From the NCBI GenBank assembly GCA_049799955.1, contig JBARIW010000003.1:1-64000 (forward strand): a DNA stretch of 64,000 nucleotides, in the 5' to 3' direction. This stretch comes from JBGTFE01 sp049799955. Its GTDB lineage: Bacteria > Acidobacteriota > Blastocatellia > Pyrinomonadales > Pyrinomonadaceae. A program made the translations under genes and the position numbers. The notes beneath the pieces were generated by a model. That model was not told the DNA's origin, did no database searches, and worked only from the letters and a program-made list of their open reading frames with translations. The first letter of the stretch is position 1. Each line of letters starts with the position of its first letter. Shown in pieces: positions 33,893 through 43,245 of this stretch.

Positions 33893-33953
33893 TCAAAGTT
33901 CAAAGTTCAAGGTTCAAGGTTGGTTTTCATACTTTGAACCTTAAACTTTGAAC
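33893..33953. repeat. Tandem-word hairpin H5 (word CAAAGTT/CAAGGTT)
   Basis: Left arm is CAAAGTT x2 then CAAGGTT x2 (33894-33921); the right arm is ACTTTGAACCTTAAACTTTGAAC (33930-33952). It fills the whole spacer between sdhB's stop and the TPR-like gene. Confidence 0.85.
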
Positions 33954-34699
33954 TATTTCTTTCTGCGAAACAGTTTCAAAAACTTCGTAATCGGGTCGTA
34001 AAATTCATCGACGACGCGCTCTTTGAGCGGAATAATCGCGTTGTCAGTTATCGTAATATTTTCGGGACAAACCGTTGTGCAGCACTTTGTAATATTGCAG
34101 TATCCGATGTTCGATTCATCCTTTAAATCCTGCAAACGATTTTCCGTATCGAGCGGATGCATCTCCAGCGCCGCCGCGTAAACCAGAAAGCGCGGTCCGA
34201 TAAATTCTTCGTGTTTGTGATGGTCGCGCAAAACGTGGCAAACGTCCTGACACAGGTAACATTCGATACATTTGCGAAATTCCTGCACGCGGTCGATGTC
34301 TTCCTGCTGCATTCGCCACGTTCCGTCCGGCGCGTCGGGCACGCGCGGCTTGAATTTTTTGATTCGCTTTTTAACCTCGTAATTCCACGAAACGTCCGTT
34401 ACCAAATCTTTTTTCAGCGGAAACGCCTTCATCGGCTCGACCGTAACGGGAGCGTCTGCCGGCAAAGTGTTCATCCGCGTCATACACATCAGCTTCGGCA
34501 TCCCGTTAATTTCCGCCGAGCATGAGCCGCATTTGCCCGCCTTGCAGTTCCAGCGGCAAGCCAAATCGCCAGCCTGTTCGCCCTGAATCTGCAAAACCGC
34601 GTCCAAAACAACCATTCCTTCGGAAATTTCGGTGTCGTAAGACTTAAATTCACCGCCGTCGCTGTTTCCGCGCCAGATTTTGAAAGTTGCTTTCGCCAT
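33953..34699 (-). CDS. sdhB: Succinate dehydrogenase/fumarate reductase iron-sulfur subunit
   Basis: 248 residues. N-terminal plant-type ferredoxin domain with the [2Fe-2S] cysteines in CRWNCKAGKCGSCSAEING (about 62-80), and a C-terminal domain with CIECYLCQDVCHV, then CNITKCCTTVCP for the 4Fe-4S and 3Fe-4S clusters. It passes electrons from the flavoprotein to the quinone site in complex II. Its ATG overlaps the stop of sdhA by one base (TAATG), so the two are translationally coupled. Confidence 0.96.
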   Translation of the reverse strand: MAKATFKIWRGNSDGGEFKSYDTEISEGMVVLDAVLQIQGEQAGDLACRWNCKAGKCGSCSAEINGMPKLMCMTRMNTLPADAPVTVEPMKAFPLKKDLVTDVSWNYEVKKRIKKFKPRVPDAPDGTWRMQQEDIDRVQEFRKCIECYLCQDVCHVLRDHHKHEEFIGPRFLVYAAALEMHPLDTENRLQDLKDESNIGYCNITKCCTTVCPENITITDNAIIPLKERVVDEFYDPITKFLKLFRRKK

Positions 34700-36510
34700 T
34701 AGCCCATCTCCTCGATAATCTGTTTAAGCTCATCCGGCATTTCGGCAATCGGGACGCGCTCAATCTGCATCTCGCCGTCAGCGCCTTTTTTAACCGTGAA
34801 ATTGAATTTGGCAAATTCCGGGTCTTTCGCCGAATAATCGTCCCGAAACTGCCCGCCGCGCGATTCCTTTCGCTCGATTGCGGCGAGCGTGATAGCTTCG
34901 GAAACGTTCAGCAAATTATGCAAATCGAGCGCCGTGTGCCAGCTCGGATTAAAATCGATATTACCCGTCAGACTGATTTTTTCTCTGCGTTCTTTCAGCT
35001 CTTTGATGCCGACCAGAGCTTGCTGCATTTCGTCTTCGGTTCGAACGATGCCGACCAAATCCTGCATCATATCCTGAAGGTCGTGCTGAATTGCAAAAGG
35101 ATTTTCGCCGCTCGTGCGGTCAAAAGCTTCCAGCGACCAGCGAACGGTTTTCTCAATCTGCTCATTATTAATGCTGCCGAAATCGTTTTCCTGTGCGAAT
35201 TTCGCGGCGAATTCGCCCGCGCGTTTACCGAAAACGAGTAAATCGGAAAGCGAATTTCCGCCGAGACGATTCGCGCCGTTGATTCCGGCGGCGCATTCTC
35301 CGGCGGCGAAAAGCCCCGGAACGGTCGAGGCTTGCGTATCCGCATCGACGCGAACGCCGCCCATTATGTAATGCGTCGTCGGTCCGACTTCCATCGGCGT
35401 TTCGGTAATATCCAAATCCGCAAGCTGTTTGAACTGGTGATACATGCTCGGCAGCTTTTTCTTGATATGTTCGGGCGCGTTCGAAATTTTTTCCTTTATC
35501 CAGGCGATGTCGAGATAAACGCCGCCGTTCGGAGTTCCGCGTCCGGCTTTTACTTCGCGCACGATAGCGCGGGCAACGTGGTCGCGTGTCAGAAGTTCGG
35601 GCGGACGACGCGCGTTTTTGTCGCCCTGCGTGTAGCGCCAGCCTTCTTCGGGCGTGTCGGCGGTCTGGTCTTTGTAATTGTCGGGAATATCGTCGAACAT
35701 AAATCGGCGACCTTCGCTGTTTTTCAAAATTCCGCCTTCGCCGCGCACGCCTTCCGTTACCAGAATTCCGCGAACGCTCGGCGGGTAAACCATTCCGGTC
35801 GGGTGAAATTGAATGAATTCCATATCAATCAATTCCGCGCCCGCGTCGTACGCCAGCGAATGACCGTCGCCCGTTCCTTCCCAACTGTTGCTCGTGATTT
35901 TATACGCGCGACCGATTCCGCCCGTCGCTAAAATAACGGCTTTTGCCTTGAAAATACGAAATCTTCCGTGCTCGCGCTCGTATGCAAACGCGCCGACGAT
36001 GCGGTCGCCGTCCTTGAGCAGAGCAATCACGGTAACTTCCATATAAACTTCGATGCCCTGATGAATGCCGTGGTCTTGAAGCGTGCGAATAAGTTCGAGT
36101 CCGGTTCTATCGCCGACGTGCGCGAGGCGCGGATAACGATGACCGCCGAAGTTTCTCTGCAAAATTTTCCCGTCTTTTGTGCGGTCAAAAACCGCGCCCC
36201 AAGCCTCTAATTCACGAACACGGTCGGGCGCTTCTTTGGCGTGAAGCTCTGCCATTCGCCAGTTGTTGACGTATTGACCGCCGCGCATCGTGTCGGAGAA
36301 ATGAACTTTCCAGTTGTCGCGGTCGTCAACGTTCGCCATCGCCGCCGCCATTCCGCCTTCAGCCATAACCGTGTGCGCTTTGCCGAGCAGAGATTTGCAG
36401 ACCAATCCGACCGAAACGCCGGTCGCCGATGCTTCAATCGCCGCGCGAAGCCCCGCGCCGCCCGCGCCGATTACGAGAACATCGTGTTCAAAAGTTTGAT
36501 ATTCAGACAT
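34699..36510 (-). CDS. sdhA: Succinate dehydrogenase/fumarate reductase flavoprotein subunit
   Basis: 603 residues. N-terminal FAD-binding Rossmann motif GAGGAGLRAAIEA, covalent-FAD His region KAHTVMAEGG, active-site region FHPTGMVYP and the catalytic Arg segment around THYIMGGVRVD; later GECAAGINGANRLGGNS. It oxidises succinate to fumarate in the TCA cycle (or the reverse in anaerobic respiration). Middle gene of sdhC-sdhA-sdhB, separated from sdhC by hairpin H6. Confidence 0.96.
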   Translation of the reverse strand: MSEYQTFEHDVLVIGAGGAGLRAAIEASATGVSVGLVCKSLLGKAHTVMAEGGMAAAMANVDDRDNWKVHFSDTMRGGQYVNNWRMAELHAKEAPDRVRELEAWGAVFDRTKDGKILQRNFGGHRYPRLAHVGDRTGLELIRTLQDHGIHQGIEVYMEVTVIALLKDGDRIVGAFAYEREHGRFRIFKAKAVILATGGIGRAYKITSNSWEGTGDGHSLAYDAGAELIDMEFIQFHPTGMVYPPSVRGILVTEGVRGEGGILKNSEGRRFMFDDIPDNYKDQTADTPEEGWRYTQGDKNARRPPELLTRDHVARAIVREVKAGRGTPNGGVYLDIAWIKEKISNAPEHIKKKLPSMYHQFKQLADLDITETPMEVGPTTHYIMGGVRVDADTQASTVPGLFAAGECAAGINGANRLGGNSLSDLLVFGKRAGEFAAKFAQENDFGSINNEQIEKTVRWSLEAFDRTSGENPFAIQHDLQDMMQDLVGIVRTEDEMQQALVGIKELKERREKISLTGNIDFNPSWHTALDLHNLLNVSEAITLAAIERKESRGGQFRDDYSAKDPEFAKFNFTVKKGADGEMQIERVPIAEMPDELKQIIEEMG

Positions 36511-36513
36511 AAG

Positions 36514-36592
<79 letters not shown>

Positions 36593-36594
36593 CT

Positions 36595-37389
36595 TTAAAA
36601 AATTCTCCAGTCGTGCCAGATTCCCATCGAACAAAGCCGCACGTAAATGTCGGAAAATCCGACGACGAACAGGCTGCACCACGCAAATAGCATGTGTCTT
36701 TTGTTCAGCGAGCTGCAAGCGTTGTAAGCCGCGCATTGAAGAGGTTTTGTTGATAATTCATCGCATCTGCCGCCGACCAGATGGCGTAAGCTATGACAGC
36801 TAAACGTATAGCCGCCGAGAAAGAAAACGTTTGCTATTAAAACAATCGTCCCGACTCCGATGCCGAAAGAAGTTTTGCCCGAAGCGTCTGTAAACCACAT
36901 CGCTTTCCACGCGTCGTGAATCAGGAAAACAATAAATATAAGCGCGAGATAAAGAAAGTAGCGATGAATATTTTGCATAACGAGCGGAAATTTCCGCTCG
37001 CCGCGATAGCTGTGGCGCGGCTCGCCGACGGCGCACGCAGGCGGGTCAGCCCAAAACGCTTTGTAGTAAGCTCCGCGATAGTAATAACATGTAAAACGAA
37101 ATCCGGCGGGCGCCCAGAGAATCAAAAGCGCGGGCGAAAACGGCAGCCAATCGGGAATCCATCCCGGTTTTGCTCCGAACAGGCTGTGCGCCGAGCCGAA
37201 CAATTCCGGCGAATAAAACGGTGATAAATAATTCCCGAAATAATAATGCTTGCCCTGGAATGCCGCCCATGTCGAATAGACGACAAAAGCCGATAATGCT
37301 AAAAAAACCAGCAGCGGATAAGCCCACCACAAGCCTTTTCGCATAGTTTGTCCAAACGAACGTCGTACAGGAAGACTAGCTGAAGCCAT
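36595..37389 (-). CDS. sdhC: Succinate dehydrogenase membrane (cytochrome b) subunit
   Basis: 264 residues with about five membrane helices. Candidate heme His residues sit in NIHRYFLYL, FLIHDAW and CHSLRHLVGG. The segment FWADPPACAVGEPRHSYRGE is typical of the membrane subunit found next to sdhA/sdhB in acidobacterial and actinobacterial complex II. It anchors the complex and carries electrons to quinone. No separate sdhD is seen, so this is the single-anchor type. First gene of the operon; a GGAGG lies 13-17 nt upstream of the ATG. Confidence 0.88.
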   Translation of the reverse strand: MASASLPVRRSFGQTMRKGLWWAYPLLVFLALSAFVVYSTWAAFQGKHYYFGNYLSPFYSPELFGSAHSLFGAKPGWIPDWLPFSPALLILWAPAGFRFTCYYYRGAYYKAFWADPPACAVGEPRHSYRGERKFPLVMQNIHRYFLYLALIFIVFLIHDAWKAMWFTDASGKTSFGIGVGTIVLIANVFFLGGYTFSCHSLRHLVGGRCDELSTKPLQCAAYNACSSLNKRHMLFAWCSLFVVGFSDIYVRLCSMGIWHDWRIF

Positions 37390-37826
37390 AGATATTTATC
37401 AACACCTCCGGCGCGAGCCGAGAAAGCCTTTCAAAAGAGCTTTTTTATAAACTTAAGATTGTGAATTTGATATGGAATGCTGCCGGAGAATAATTATTCT
37501 CGCCATTGTTCGCCGCACTCTCCGCTTCCGCTCGCACTTATATGCCTGACTTTTTAATTATACGGATTTGATTCCGGTTAATTTGGTTCAGTTTTACGGC
37601 AATTTTCTCTATAAGTCAAGCTAAACGTAGTTTTCTAAAAGACTTGATAAAAAATAGATTCATAATCACGCAGCTATATTTCTTCTTTCATAATTTCTCT
37701 ATCTGATGTCATAATGAATTTTAGTAAACAAGTTGAGAACAGATTTTAACCAAATCTTCAATATCTCCGCAAATGTTAAATAAATTTTCGATGGCGGTTT
37801 TGGATGGGTGAAATCGGAACAAATAA
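37390..37826. other. Divergent intergenic region sdhC/tyrS
   Basis: 437 bases between sdhC (-) and tyrS (+). AT-rich near both genes with a GC-richer middle; no T-box features, no sigma-54 box, no strong terminator-like hairpin. Both promoters must lie here but I cannot place them with confidence. Confidence 0.4.
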
Positions 37827-39092
37827 ATGAATATCTTTAAAGAATTTGAATGGCGGGGCGTAGTCAAAGATTACGCTAATGAAACGGAAAAACATTTGGA
37901 AAACAGTGTAACGGCTTATATTGGATTTGACCCGAGCGCATCGAGTTTGCACGTCGGCTCGTTACTCCCGATTATGTGTCTGGCAAGACTTCAAAAGTTT
38001 GGACATACGCCGATTGCGATTCTCGGCGGCGGCACGGGAATGATTGGCGACCCGAGCGGAAAGACCATCGAAAGGCAGCTTTTGACTTACGAAAAGATAC
38101 AGGAAAATTTGCAGGGAATTAAAAAACAGCTTGCGCATTTTCTCGATTTCGAAGCAAAAGACAATCCTGCTCAGCTTATAAATAACGCCGATTGGCTGAT
38201 GCCTATAAAATTGCTGGATTTTTTAAGAGACGCCGGCAAACATTTCACTACGAACTATATGCGCAGCAAAGAATCCGTGAAAAGACGCGAAGAGGAAGGA
38301 ATTTCTTTTACGGAGTTTAGTTATATGCTTTTACAGGCATACGACTTTTACATTTTGTGCAAAGATTACGACTGCACTTTGCAGATGGGCGGAAGCGACC
38401 AGTGGGGCAATATCGTCGCCGGAATAGATTTAATCAGGAAAAAAACAGGCACGTCGGCTTACGGCTTGACCTTTCCGCTGGTAACTTCTTCAACAGGCGT
38501 AAAATTCGGAAAGACCGAATCGGGCACGATTTGGCTCGACGCGGATTTAACTTCGCCGTATAAATTTTACCAGTTTTGGCTCAACACAGCCGATGACGAT
38601 GTAATTAAATATCTTAAATTTTTTTCCTGGCTCGATGAGGAAAAGATTAAAGAACTTGAAGCGGAAACTAAAAATAATCCTGAAAACAGGCTTGCTCAGC
38701 AGGTTCTTGCAGAAGAAGTTACAACTACGGTTCACGGAAAAAACTTGCTGGACAGAGCAAAATTCGCTTCACAAATTTTGTTTGGCGGCGGTGATATAAG
38801 CACGCTTTCCGCAGGCGAAATCAAAGACATTTTCGACGACGTGCCTTCTTCTGATTTCGCGCTTTCAGAATTGGAAAAAGGTGTAAACATCACGGATTTT
38901 CTGGCTCTAAATAAAATTACTTCTTCTAAAGGAGAAGCCAAACGATTGATTGACAGCGGCGGTATTTATCTGAACAATAAGCAAATCTCCGAGACAAATC
39001 TGAGTGTTTCAAAAGATTTTTCAATCGAAGATAAGTATATTGTCGTCAGAAAAGGAAAGAAAAACTACTACTTGGTGGATTTAATAAAATAA
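37827..39092 (+). CDS. tyrS: Tyrosyl-tRNA synthetase
   Basis: 421 residues. Class I synthetase with the HIGH-like SSLHVGSLLP, Tyr pocket residues in MGGSDQWGN, KMSKS-like KFGKTESG, and a C-terminal S4 RNA-binding domain (ITSSKGEAKRLIDSGGIYLNN). It charges tRNA-Tyr. The gene, and the dehydrogenase after it, are more AT-rich than flanking genes. The ATG at 37827 follows GGAACAAATAA. Confidence 0.96.
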   Translation: MNIFKEFEWRGVVKDYANETEKHLENSVTAYIGFDPSASSLHVGSLLPIMCLARLQKFGHTPIAILGGGTGMIGDPSGKTIERQLLTYEKIQENLQGIKKQLAHFLDFEAKDNPAQLINNADWLMPIKLLDFLRDAGKHFTTNYMRSKESVKRREEEGISFTEFSYMLLQAYDFYILCKDYDCTLQMGGSDQWGNIVAGIDLIRKKTGTSAYGLTFPLVTSSTGVKFGKTESGTIWLDADLTSPYKFYQFWLNTADDDVIKYLKFFSWLDEEKIKELEAETKNNPENRLAQQVLAEEVTTTVHGKNLLDRAKFASQILFGGGDISTLSAGEIKDIFDDVPSSDFALSELEKGVNITDFLALNKITSSKGEAKRLIDSGGIYLNNKQISETNLSVSKDFSIEDKYIVVRKGKKNYYLVDLIK

Positions 39093-39114
39093 AATTAAGG
39101 AGAAAAATCTTACA

Positions 39115-40359
39115 GTGAAATTAATTAAAGAATTAGTTGAAACCTACAAAAATACCGACCCTGAGATTGTTTATGAATGGGATGACACAGAAACCGATGC
39201 AAAGGGCTGGCTGGTTATTAACTCATTACGCGGCGGCGCTGCGGGCGGCGGAACAAGAATGAGAAAAGGCGCTACTAAAGATGAAGTTCTTTCCCTGGCA
39301 AAGACGATGGAGGTGAAATTTACCGTCGCCGGTCCGGCTATCGGCGGTGCCAAATCGGGGATAGATTTTGACCCTGAAGACAGCCGAAAAGCCGATGTAC
39401 TTAAAAGATGGTTTAAGGCTATCTCATCGCGTTTGAAAAGTTATTACGGAACCGGCGGTGATTTGAATGTGAGCGACCAAGAGGTTCTTGATTATACAAA
39501 GCCGTATGTCGGAGACCCGCAGGAAGGTATCGTTGTCGGTCAGAAGAAACAAAATATTGAAAAAATTATAGAGCAATTACAAGCTGGGGTTAGCCTAAAG
39601 CTATATGATGCCAAATATACTCCGTTGACTGACGGCACATACAAAATTAACGATATGATTACAGGATTCGGCGTTGTCGAATCCTTTCGTCATTATTATC
39701 AGCTGTTTGGTTCGGGCGAATCATTACAAGGGAAAAAAGCAATAATTCAAGGATGGGGGAACGTTGGCGCGGCGGCTGGATATTTTCTTGCTCAAAATGG
39801 CGCAAAAATCGTCGCAATCTCTGATGGAAAAGGTTCCGTAATAAAAAATGACGGGTTTTCAATCGAAGAAATTATTGAGCTTTTTAAGGGAACTTTCACT
39901 GAACCTAAAGGAATTATTAAACATAAAGACAAGGATGAAGGTAATCGAGATGCTATTTTTGATGTTAAAGCCGATATTTTCGCTCCTTGTGCCGGTTCGT
40001 TTTTAGTAAGTGATGAATACATTGATAAGTTATACGCAAACGGTGTTGAAGTAATTGCTTCAGGAGCAAACGTCCCTTTTGCCGGTCAACAAAATGCTAA
40101 TATCTACAGTGACACAACTGCAAATGCTGACGGTAAATTAGCAGTGATTCCTGATTTTATTGCCAATAGCGGTATGGCGCACACCTTTGCTTATCTGATG
40201 AAAAACGATATTAGCGTTACCGAAGACGGAATATTTACTTCCGTTTCGGAAACCATCTCAAAAGCTTTGTCAAAAATCAAGGATGAATTCGGCAAGTCGA
40301 ATTCGCAGTTGACTGAAAAAGCTATCAGAATTGCGCTCAGAGACTTGGGATATGAGTGA
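39115..40359 (+). CDS. Glu/Leu/Phe/Val dehydrogenase family protein
   Basis: 414 residues from GTG 39115, with AAGGAG at 39098-39103. The N-terminal dimerisation domain has the substrate-binding GGGTRMRKGA and the catalytic Lys region GPAIGGAKSGIDFDP; the C-terminal Rossmann domain has QGWGNVGAAAG. Oxidative deamination of an amino acid with NAD(P). Substrate (glutamate or a branched-chain amino acid) cannot be fixed from motifs alone. It follows tyrS by 22 nt, so they are probably co-transcribed, and ends in a strong terminator. Confidence 0.88.
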   Translation: MKLIKELVETYKNTDPEIVYEWDDTETDAKGWLVINSLRGGAAGGGTRMRKGATKDEVLSLAKTMEVKFTVAGPAIGGAKSGIDFDPEDSRKADVLKRWFKAISSRLKSYYGTGGDLNVSDQEVLDYTKPYVGDPQEGIVVGQKKQNIEKIIEQLQAGVSLKLYDAKYTPLTDGTYKINDMITGFGVVESFRHYYQLFGSGESLQGKKAIIQGWGNVGAAAGYFLAQNGAKIVAISDGKGSVIKNDGFSIEEIIELFKGTFTEPKGIIKHKDKDEGNRDAIFDVKADIFAPCAGSFLVSDEYIDKLYANGVEVIASGANVPFAGQQNANIYSDTTANADGKLAVIPDFIANSGMAHTFAYLMKNDISVTEDGIFTSVSETISKALSKIKDEFGKSNSQLTEKAIRIALRDLGYE

Positions 40360-40464
40360 ATGTCTGTTCGCAGGCATGACGCAGATTTTTTATCTTGCGT
40401 AAACGAAACGGCACAAAAAGCTAAAATAAATATCGCGGCGCAGAGAAGTTTTTTTATTTCTTCT

Positions 40465-40501
40465 AAAATACACTCAAAATCAAGAATTTTGAGTGTATTT
40501 T
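40465..40501 (+). terminator. Strong terminator after the dehydrogenase
   Basis: Perfect 16-bp stem AAAATACACTCAAAAT / ATTTTGAGTGTATTTT with a short loop. It touches the stop codon of the convergent VWA gene and can serve both. Confidence 0.9.
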
Positions 40502-41618
40502 ATTTGTTCGCGTTATTGACGACGAATTTTCGCTTGCCCTGCACCTGAATGTCGTTGCGGCGCGAGGTGATTATAATATTGCGGACTTCGCCGTTGGCTG
40601 CCTCGCTGAGAGGTTTTTTCGGCGTGTAGGTGGCGACGTATTGCGAATCGATATTTTTTGCCAGCGTTGAGGTTTTTTCCTTCATTTCGTCTTTCGTTTC
40701 AGGCAGAAAAATTTCGCCGTTCGTGTCTTCGGCAAGTGTTGTCAGAAACGCTTCGCTCGTTTTGAGTTTTGCGGAGTCTTCTTTGCGTTTTTTAATCATC
40801 GCGCGGTCGGTGTTGATTGAAATGAGACGCGGCAGACGCAGCATTTGCTGCTGCGGCAGCGGCATCGTCATAATAACTTCATCAGGCAGGCGGCGCGGAG
40901 TCGTTTCGCCTTTCTGCAAAATCGATTTTTTCGGCTCAATCGCATTTTTTTGCAAAACGGTGTAGCTGATAACGTGAACGTTGATGTCGGAAGAAAGCAG
41001 AGTTTTCATTGCCGAATCTTTCACTTTTTGGTCGTTGAAAGTATCGATGCCGTCGGTTATCAAAATCAAATGACGATTTTCGAGCGGCGTTTTTTGAAAA
41101 AATTTCACCGCCGTGTCGAGCGCCTGGTTAAAAACCGAACGCTTGCCGAAACCGAGATTTTTCTCGTCGAGAATTTTATTCAAAAACGCTCTGTCCTGCG
41201 TCCATTCGGCGAGAAACTCGACCTTATCGCCGTACTGCATCACGGCAACCGAATCTTCCGCCTGTAGAGAATTGACCAAACCTATCGCCGTATCCGAAGT
41301 TATTTTTCTGCGCTTGCCGAAAGAAATTTCGTTGCCGACATCCAGAACAATCAAAACATTTGCCGGAATCCGCCTGAGACTCGTCGGCTGGTGAAGTCGC
41401 CCGTCTTCCGAAATCACCAAATCTTCCTTATTTATGTTTGACGCAAACTTTCCGCTCGCGTCAAACGCAAGCACATTCAGCTTTATTTCCTCGGTAAAAA
41501 TCTTTTCGCTATCGTCTTCTTTCGGTGTCGGCGTCGGCGTTTGAGCGCTCGCGCAAATTGTATAAGAAAACAGGATAACGAAAATCGAAAGTAAATTTTT
41601 AATTCGCGGCAGAAGCAT
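40500..41618 (-). CDS. Secreted VWFA-related domain protein
   Basis: 372 residues. Signal peptide 1-25 (SIFVILFSYTICASAQ), TPTPTPK linker, then a beta-rich segment (LNVLAFDASGKFASNINKED) and a von Willebrand A-like domain (about 85-250) as in the 'VWFA-related' family described from Acidobacteria. The metal site is degenerate: the DxSxS position reads LDVGNEIS. The C-terminus has TYTPKKPLSEAANGE. Probably periplasmic, with a protein-binding role; no partner is visible. GGAG ribosome site 6 nt before the ATG. Confidence 0.85.
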   Translation of the reverse strand: MLLPRIKNLLSIFVILFSYTICASAQTPTPTPKEDDSEKIFTEEIKLNVLAFDASGKFASNINKEDLVISEDGRLHQPTSLRRIPANVLIVLDVGNEISFGKRRKITSDTAIGLVNSLQAEDSVAVMQYGDKVEFLAEWTQDRAFLNKILDEKNLGFGKRSVFNQALDTAVKFFQKTPLENRHLILITDGIDTFNDQKVKDSAMKTLLSSDINVHVISYTVLQKNAIEPKKSILQKGETTPRRLPDEVIMTMPLPQQQMLRLPRLISINTDRAMIKKRKEDSAKLKTSEAFLTTLAEDTNGEIFLPETKDEMKEKTSTLAKNIDSQYVATYTPKKPLSEAANGEVRNIIITSRRNDIQVQGKRKFVVNNANK

Positions 41619-41716
41619 AATATCTCCGTTTTAGAAGCGTTTTGAAATTTGATGCGGCAACTTCGGGGAAATATGCTTTCTGCGCCCGAAAAGATTTGTA
41701 AAGAATTGGTTAAGGA

Positions 41717-42787
41717 TTATAATTTCGGATTCTTCTCGACAAATTTCAGAAGGTTTTTCACATACGAGCGAAAATTCGGGCAGGCAACATCGTGCGCGGA
41801 GAGAAGCTCGTCGGCGGTTTTTGTGTCGTAAGTCTGCGATATAAAAAAATATGGCACGCCCGCGAGCGGCAAGCCCGTTACCGGCGGTGAAACTGAAAGC
41901 GAAAGCGACCATTCGACCAATTTCGGCGGCGGCGTAAAGGCGGATTTTTTGCCAATCATCGCCCCGGTAATGGCTTCGAAAAGCTCTTCGGTCGTCAACG
42001 GGTTCGGGTCTGCGAGCGCAATCGTTTTGCCGACCGCGTTTTCGTCCTTCGCGAGCGCCGCGATGCCTTCGACGACAAAATCCACCGGAACGAGATTTAG
42101 TTTTACGCGTTTATTTCCGACATTTATAAAACGCAAAAGCGAAGGCGATTTTCGCAAATATTGAATCAGATAATAAATGCCGTCATATTTTACCGTTTCG
42201 CCCGTTTCAGAGTCGCCGGCGACAACCGAAGGACGAAAAATCGTAACCGGTAATTCAGCTTTCAAATTTTCTACTTCCCGCTCCGCAAGATATTTCGTTT
42301 CCTCGTAAAAATTGCGAAAACCTTCGTTGTGTTCAAGCTCCGTTTCGAGAATTTCACCTTTTCGGCGTCCGGCGACATAACAGGTCGAAACGTAATTATA
42401 ACGCCGCAGATTCGGTAAATTCCTGACCAATTCATTAACATTTTTCGTGCCTTCGACATTCACTTGATACGCTAAATCCTTCGCCACCGCCAAATCGTAA
42501 ACGGCAGCCAGATGATAAACGTCGGTCGTTTCGTCCTTTAAAACTGCCAAATCGTATTCGGAAATTCCCAGATTTTTCTGAGTAATATCGCCTTCGATAA
42601 GCGCGAAATTTTCGAGCGGCGTACCGGTTTCCGCAACGATTTTTTCAATTTCCCGCATCGCTTTTTCGACAAACTGCGATTGGACGAGCAGGAAAAACTG
42701 CGTGTCATTTCCGGCAAGACGCTTGACCAATCGCTCGGCGATAAAGCCGGGAAAACCCGTCAGAAAAATTGTTTCGCTGAAGCTCAT
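41717..42787 (-). CDS. NAD-dependent SDR, thioester-reductase/male-sterility type
   Basis: 356 residues. Extended short-chain dehydrogenase with the N-terminal TGFPGFIAERL cofactor loop, GDITQ, YHLAAVYD, STCYVAGRR and the catalytic YEETKY (YxxxK). The family pattern resembles the C-terminal reductase of carboxylic acid reductases and fatty acyl reductases (NAD_binding_4). It likely reduces an acyl thioester or modifies a sugar or lipid; the substrate is not known. It stands between the VWA gene (100-nt gap) and a divergent small gene. Confidence 0.82.
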   Translation of the reverse strand: MSFSETIFLTGFPGFIAERLVKRLAGNDTQFFLLVQSQFVEKAMREIEKIVAETGTPLENFALIEGDITQKNLGISEYDLAVLKDETTDVYHLAAVYDLAVAKDLAYQVNVEGTKNVNELVRNLPNLRRYNYVSTCYVAGRRKGEILETELEHNEGFRNFYEETKYLAEREVENLKAELPVTIFRPSVVAGDSETGETVKYDGIYYLIQYLRKSPSLLRFINVGNKRVKLNLVPVDFVVEGIAALAKDENAVGKTIALADPNPLTTEELFEAITGAMIGKKSAFTPPPKLVEWSLSLSVSPPVTGLPLAGVPYFFISQTYDTKTADELLSAHDVACPNFRSYVKNLLKFVEKNPKL

Positions 42788-42948
42788 TATTTAATTTAAG
42801 CACAGATGAAGTGAAGTCAAAAGCGGAAAGTAAAAAGGTAAAAGGCTGCCTGTTTCTGAAAATCGAATGGCGTTAAAACTTTTACAATCTAACAGATGCT
42901 GTGATATGTTTCTCATATTCAGTAATTTAGAAGATTTCAAAAATAAAA

Positions 42949-43197
42949 ATGGCGGTTGAAGAAAAGGAAAATCAAGCGGAAATCACACAAACGGCGGAAG
43001 ATTTTTCGAGCGAGCTGACCGCGCCGCGCTGGTCGGTCGTATCTTTTGAAACCTGCGTCGCAAAAAATCTGACCTACGTGGAAGCCGAGCAGAAAATGAA
43101 GCAGCTTGAAGAGGCAAATGTTTCAGGACTTTGCATAGTAACCGACGAAACCGCTGCGAGAATCAGCCACGAACAAACACGAAAAGACACGAAATAA
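42949..43197 (+). CDS. Small acidic hypothetical protein with repeat-encoded C-terminus
   Basis: 82 residues, no signal or membrane segment. The body (PRWSVVSFETCVAKNLTYVE) is unfamiliar; spacing suggests an alpha/beta mini-domain. The last nine or so residues (HEQTRKDTK) are encoded by the left arm of hairpin H7, which also supplies the stop codon. Function unknown. The start is the ATG at 42949; no good ribosome site. Confidence 0.6.
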   Translation: MAVEEKENQAEITQTAEDFSSELTAPRWSVVSFETCVAKNLTYVEAEQKMKQLEEANVSGLCIVTDETAARISHEQTRKDTK

Positions 43198-43239
43198 ACT
43201 TGCTTCTTTTTCGTGTTCTTTCGTGTCTTTTCGTGGCTA
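43166..43239. repeat. Tandem-word hairpin H7 (word CACGAAA)
   Basis: Left arm CCACGAACAAACACGAAAAG (43168 on), right arm CTTTCGTGTCTTTTCGTGG (43218 on). It overlaps the 3' end of the 82-residue gene and ends just past the stop of the convergent oxidoreductase. Confidence 0.85.
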
Positions 43240-43245
43240 AATTCC

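Noticed and set aside
37390..37826. T-box leader for tyrS
   Set aside because: No TGGNACCGCG-type T-box sequence or specifier stem is visible.
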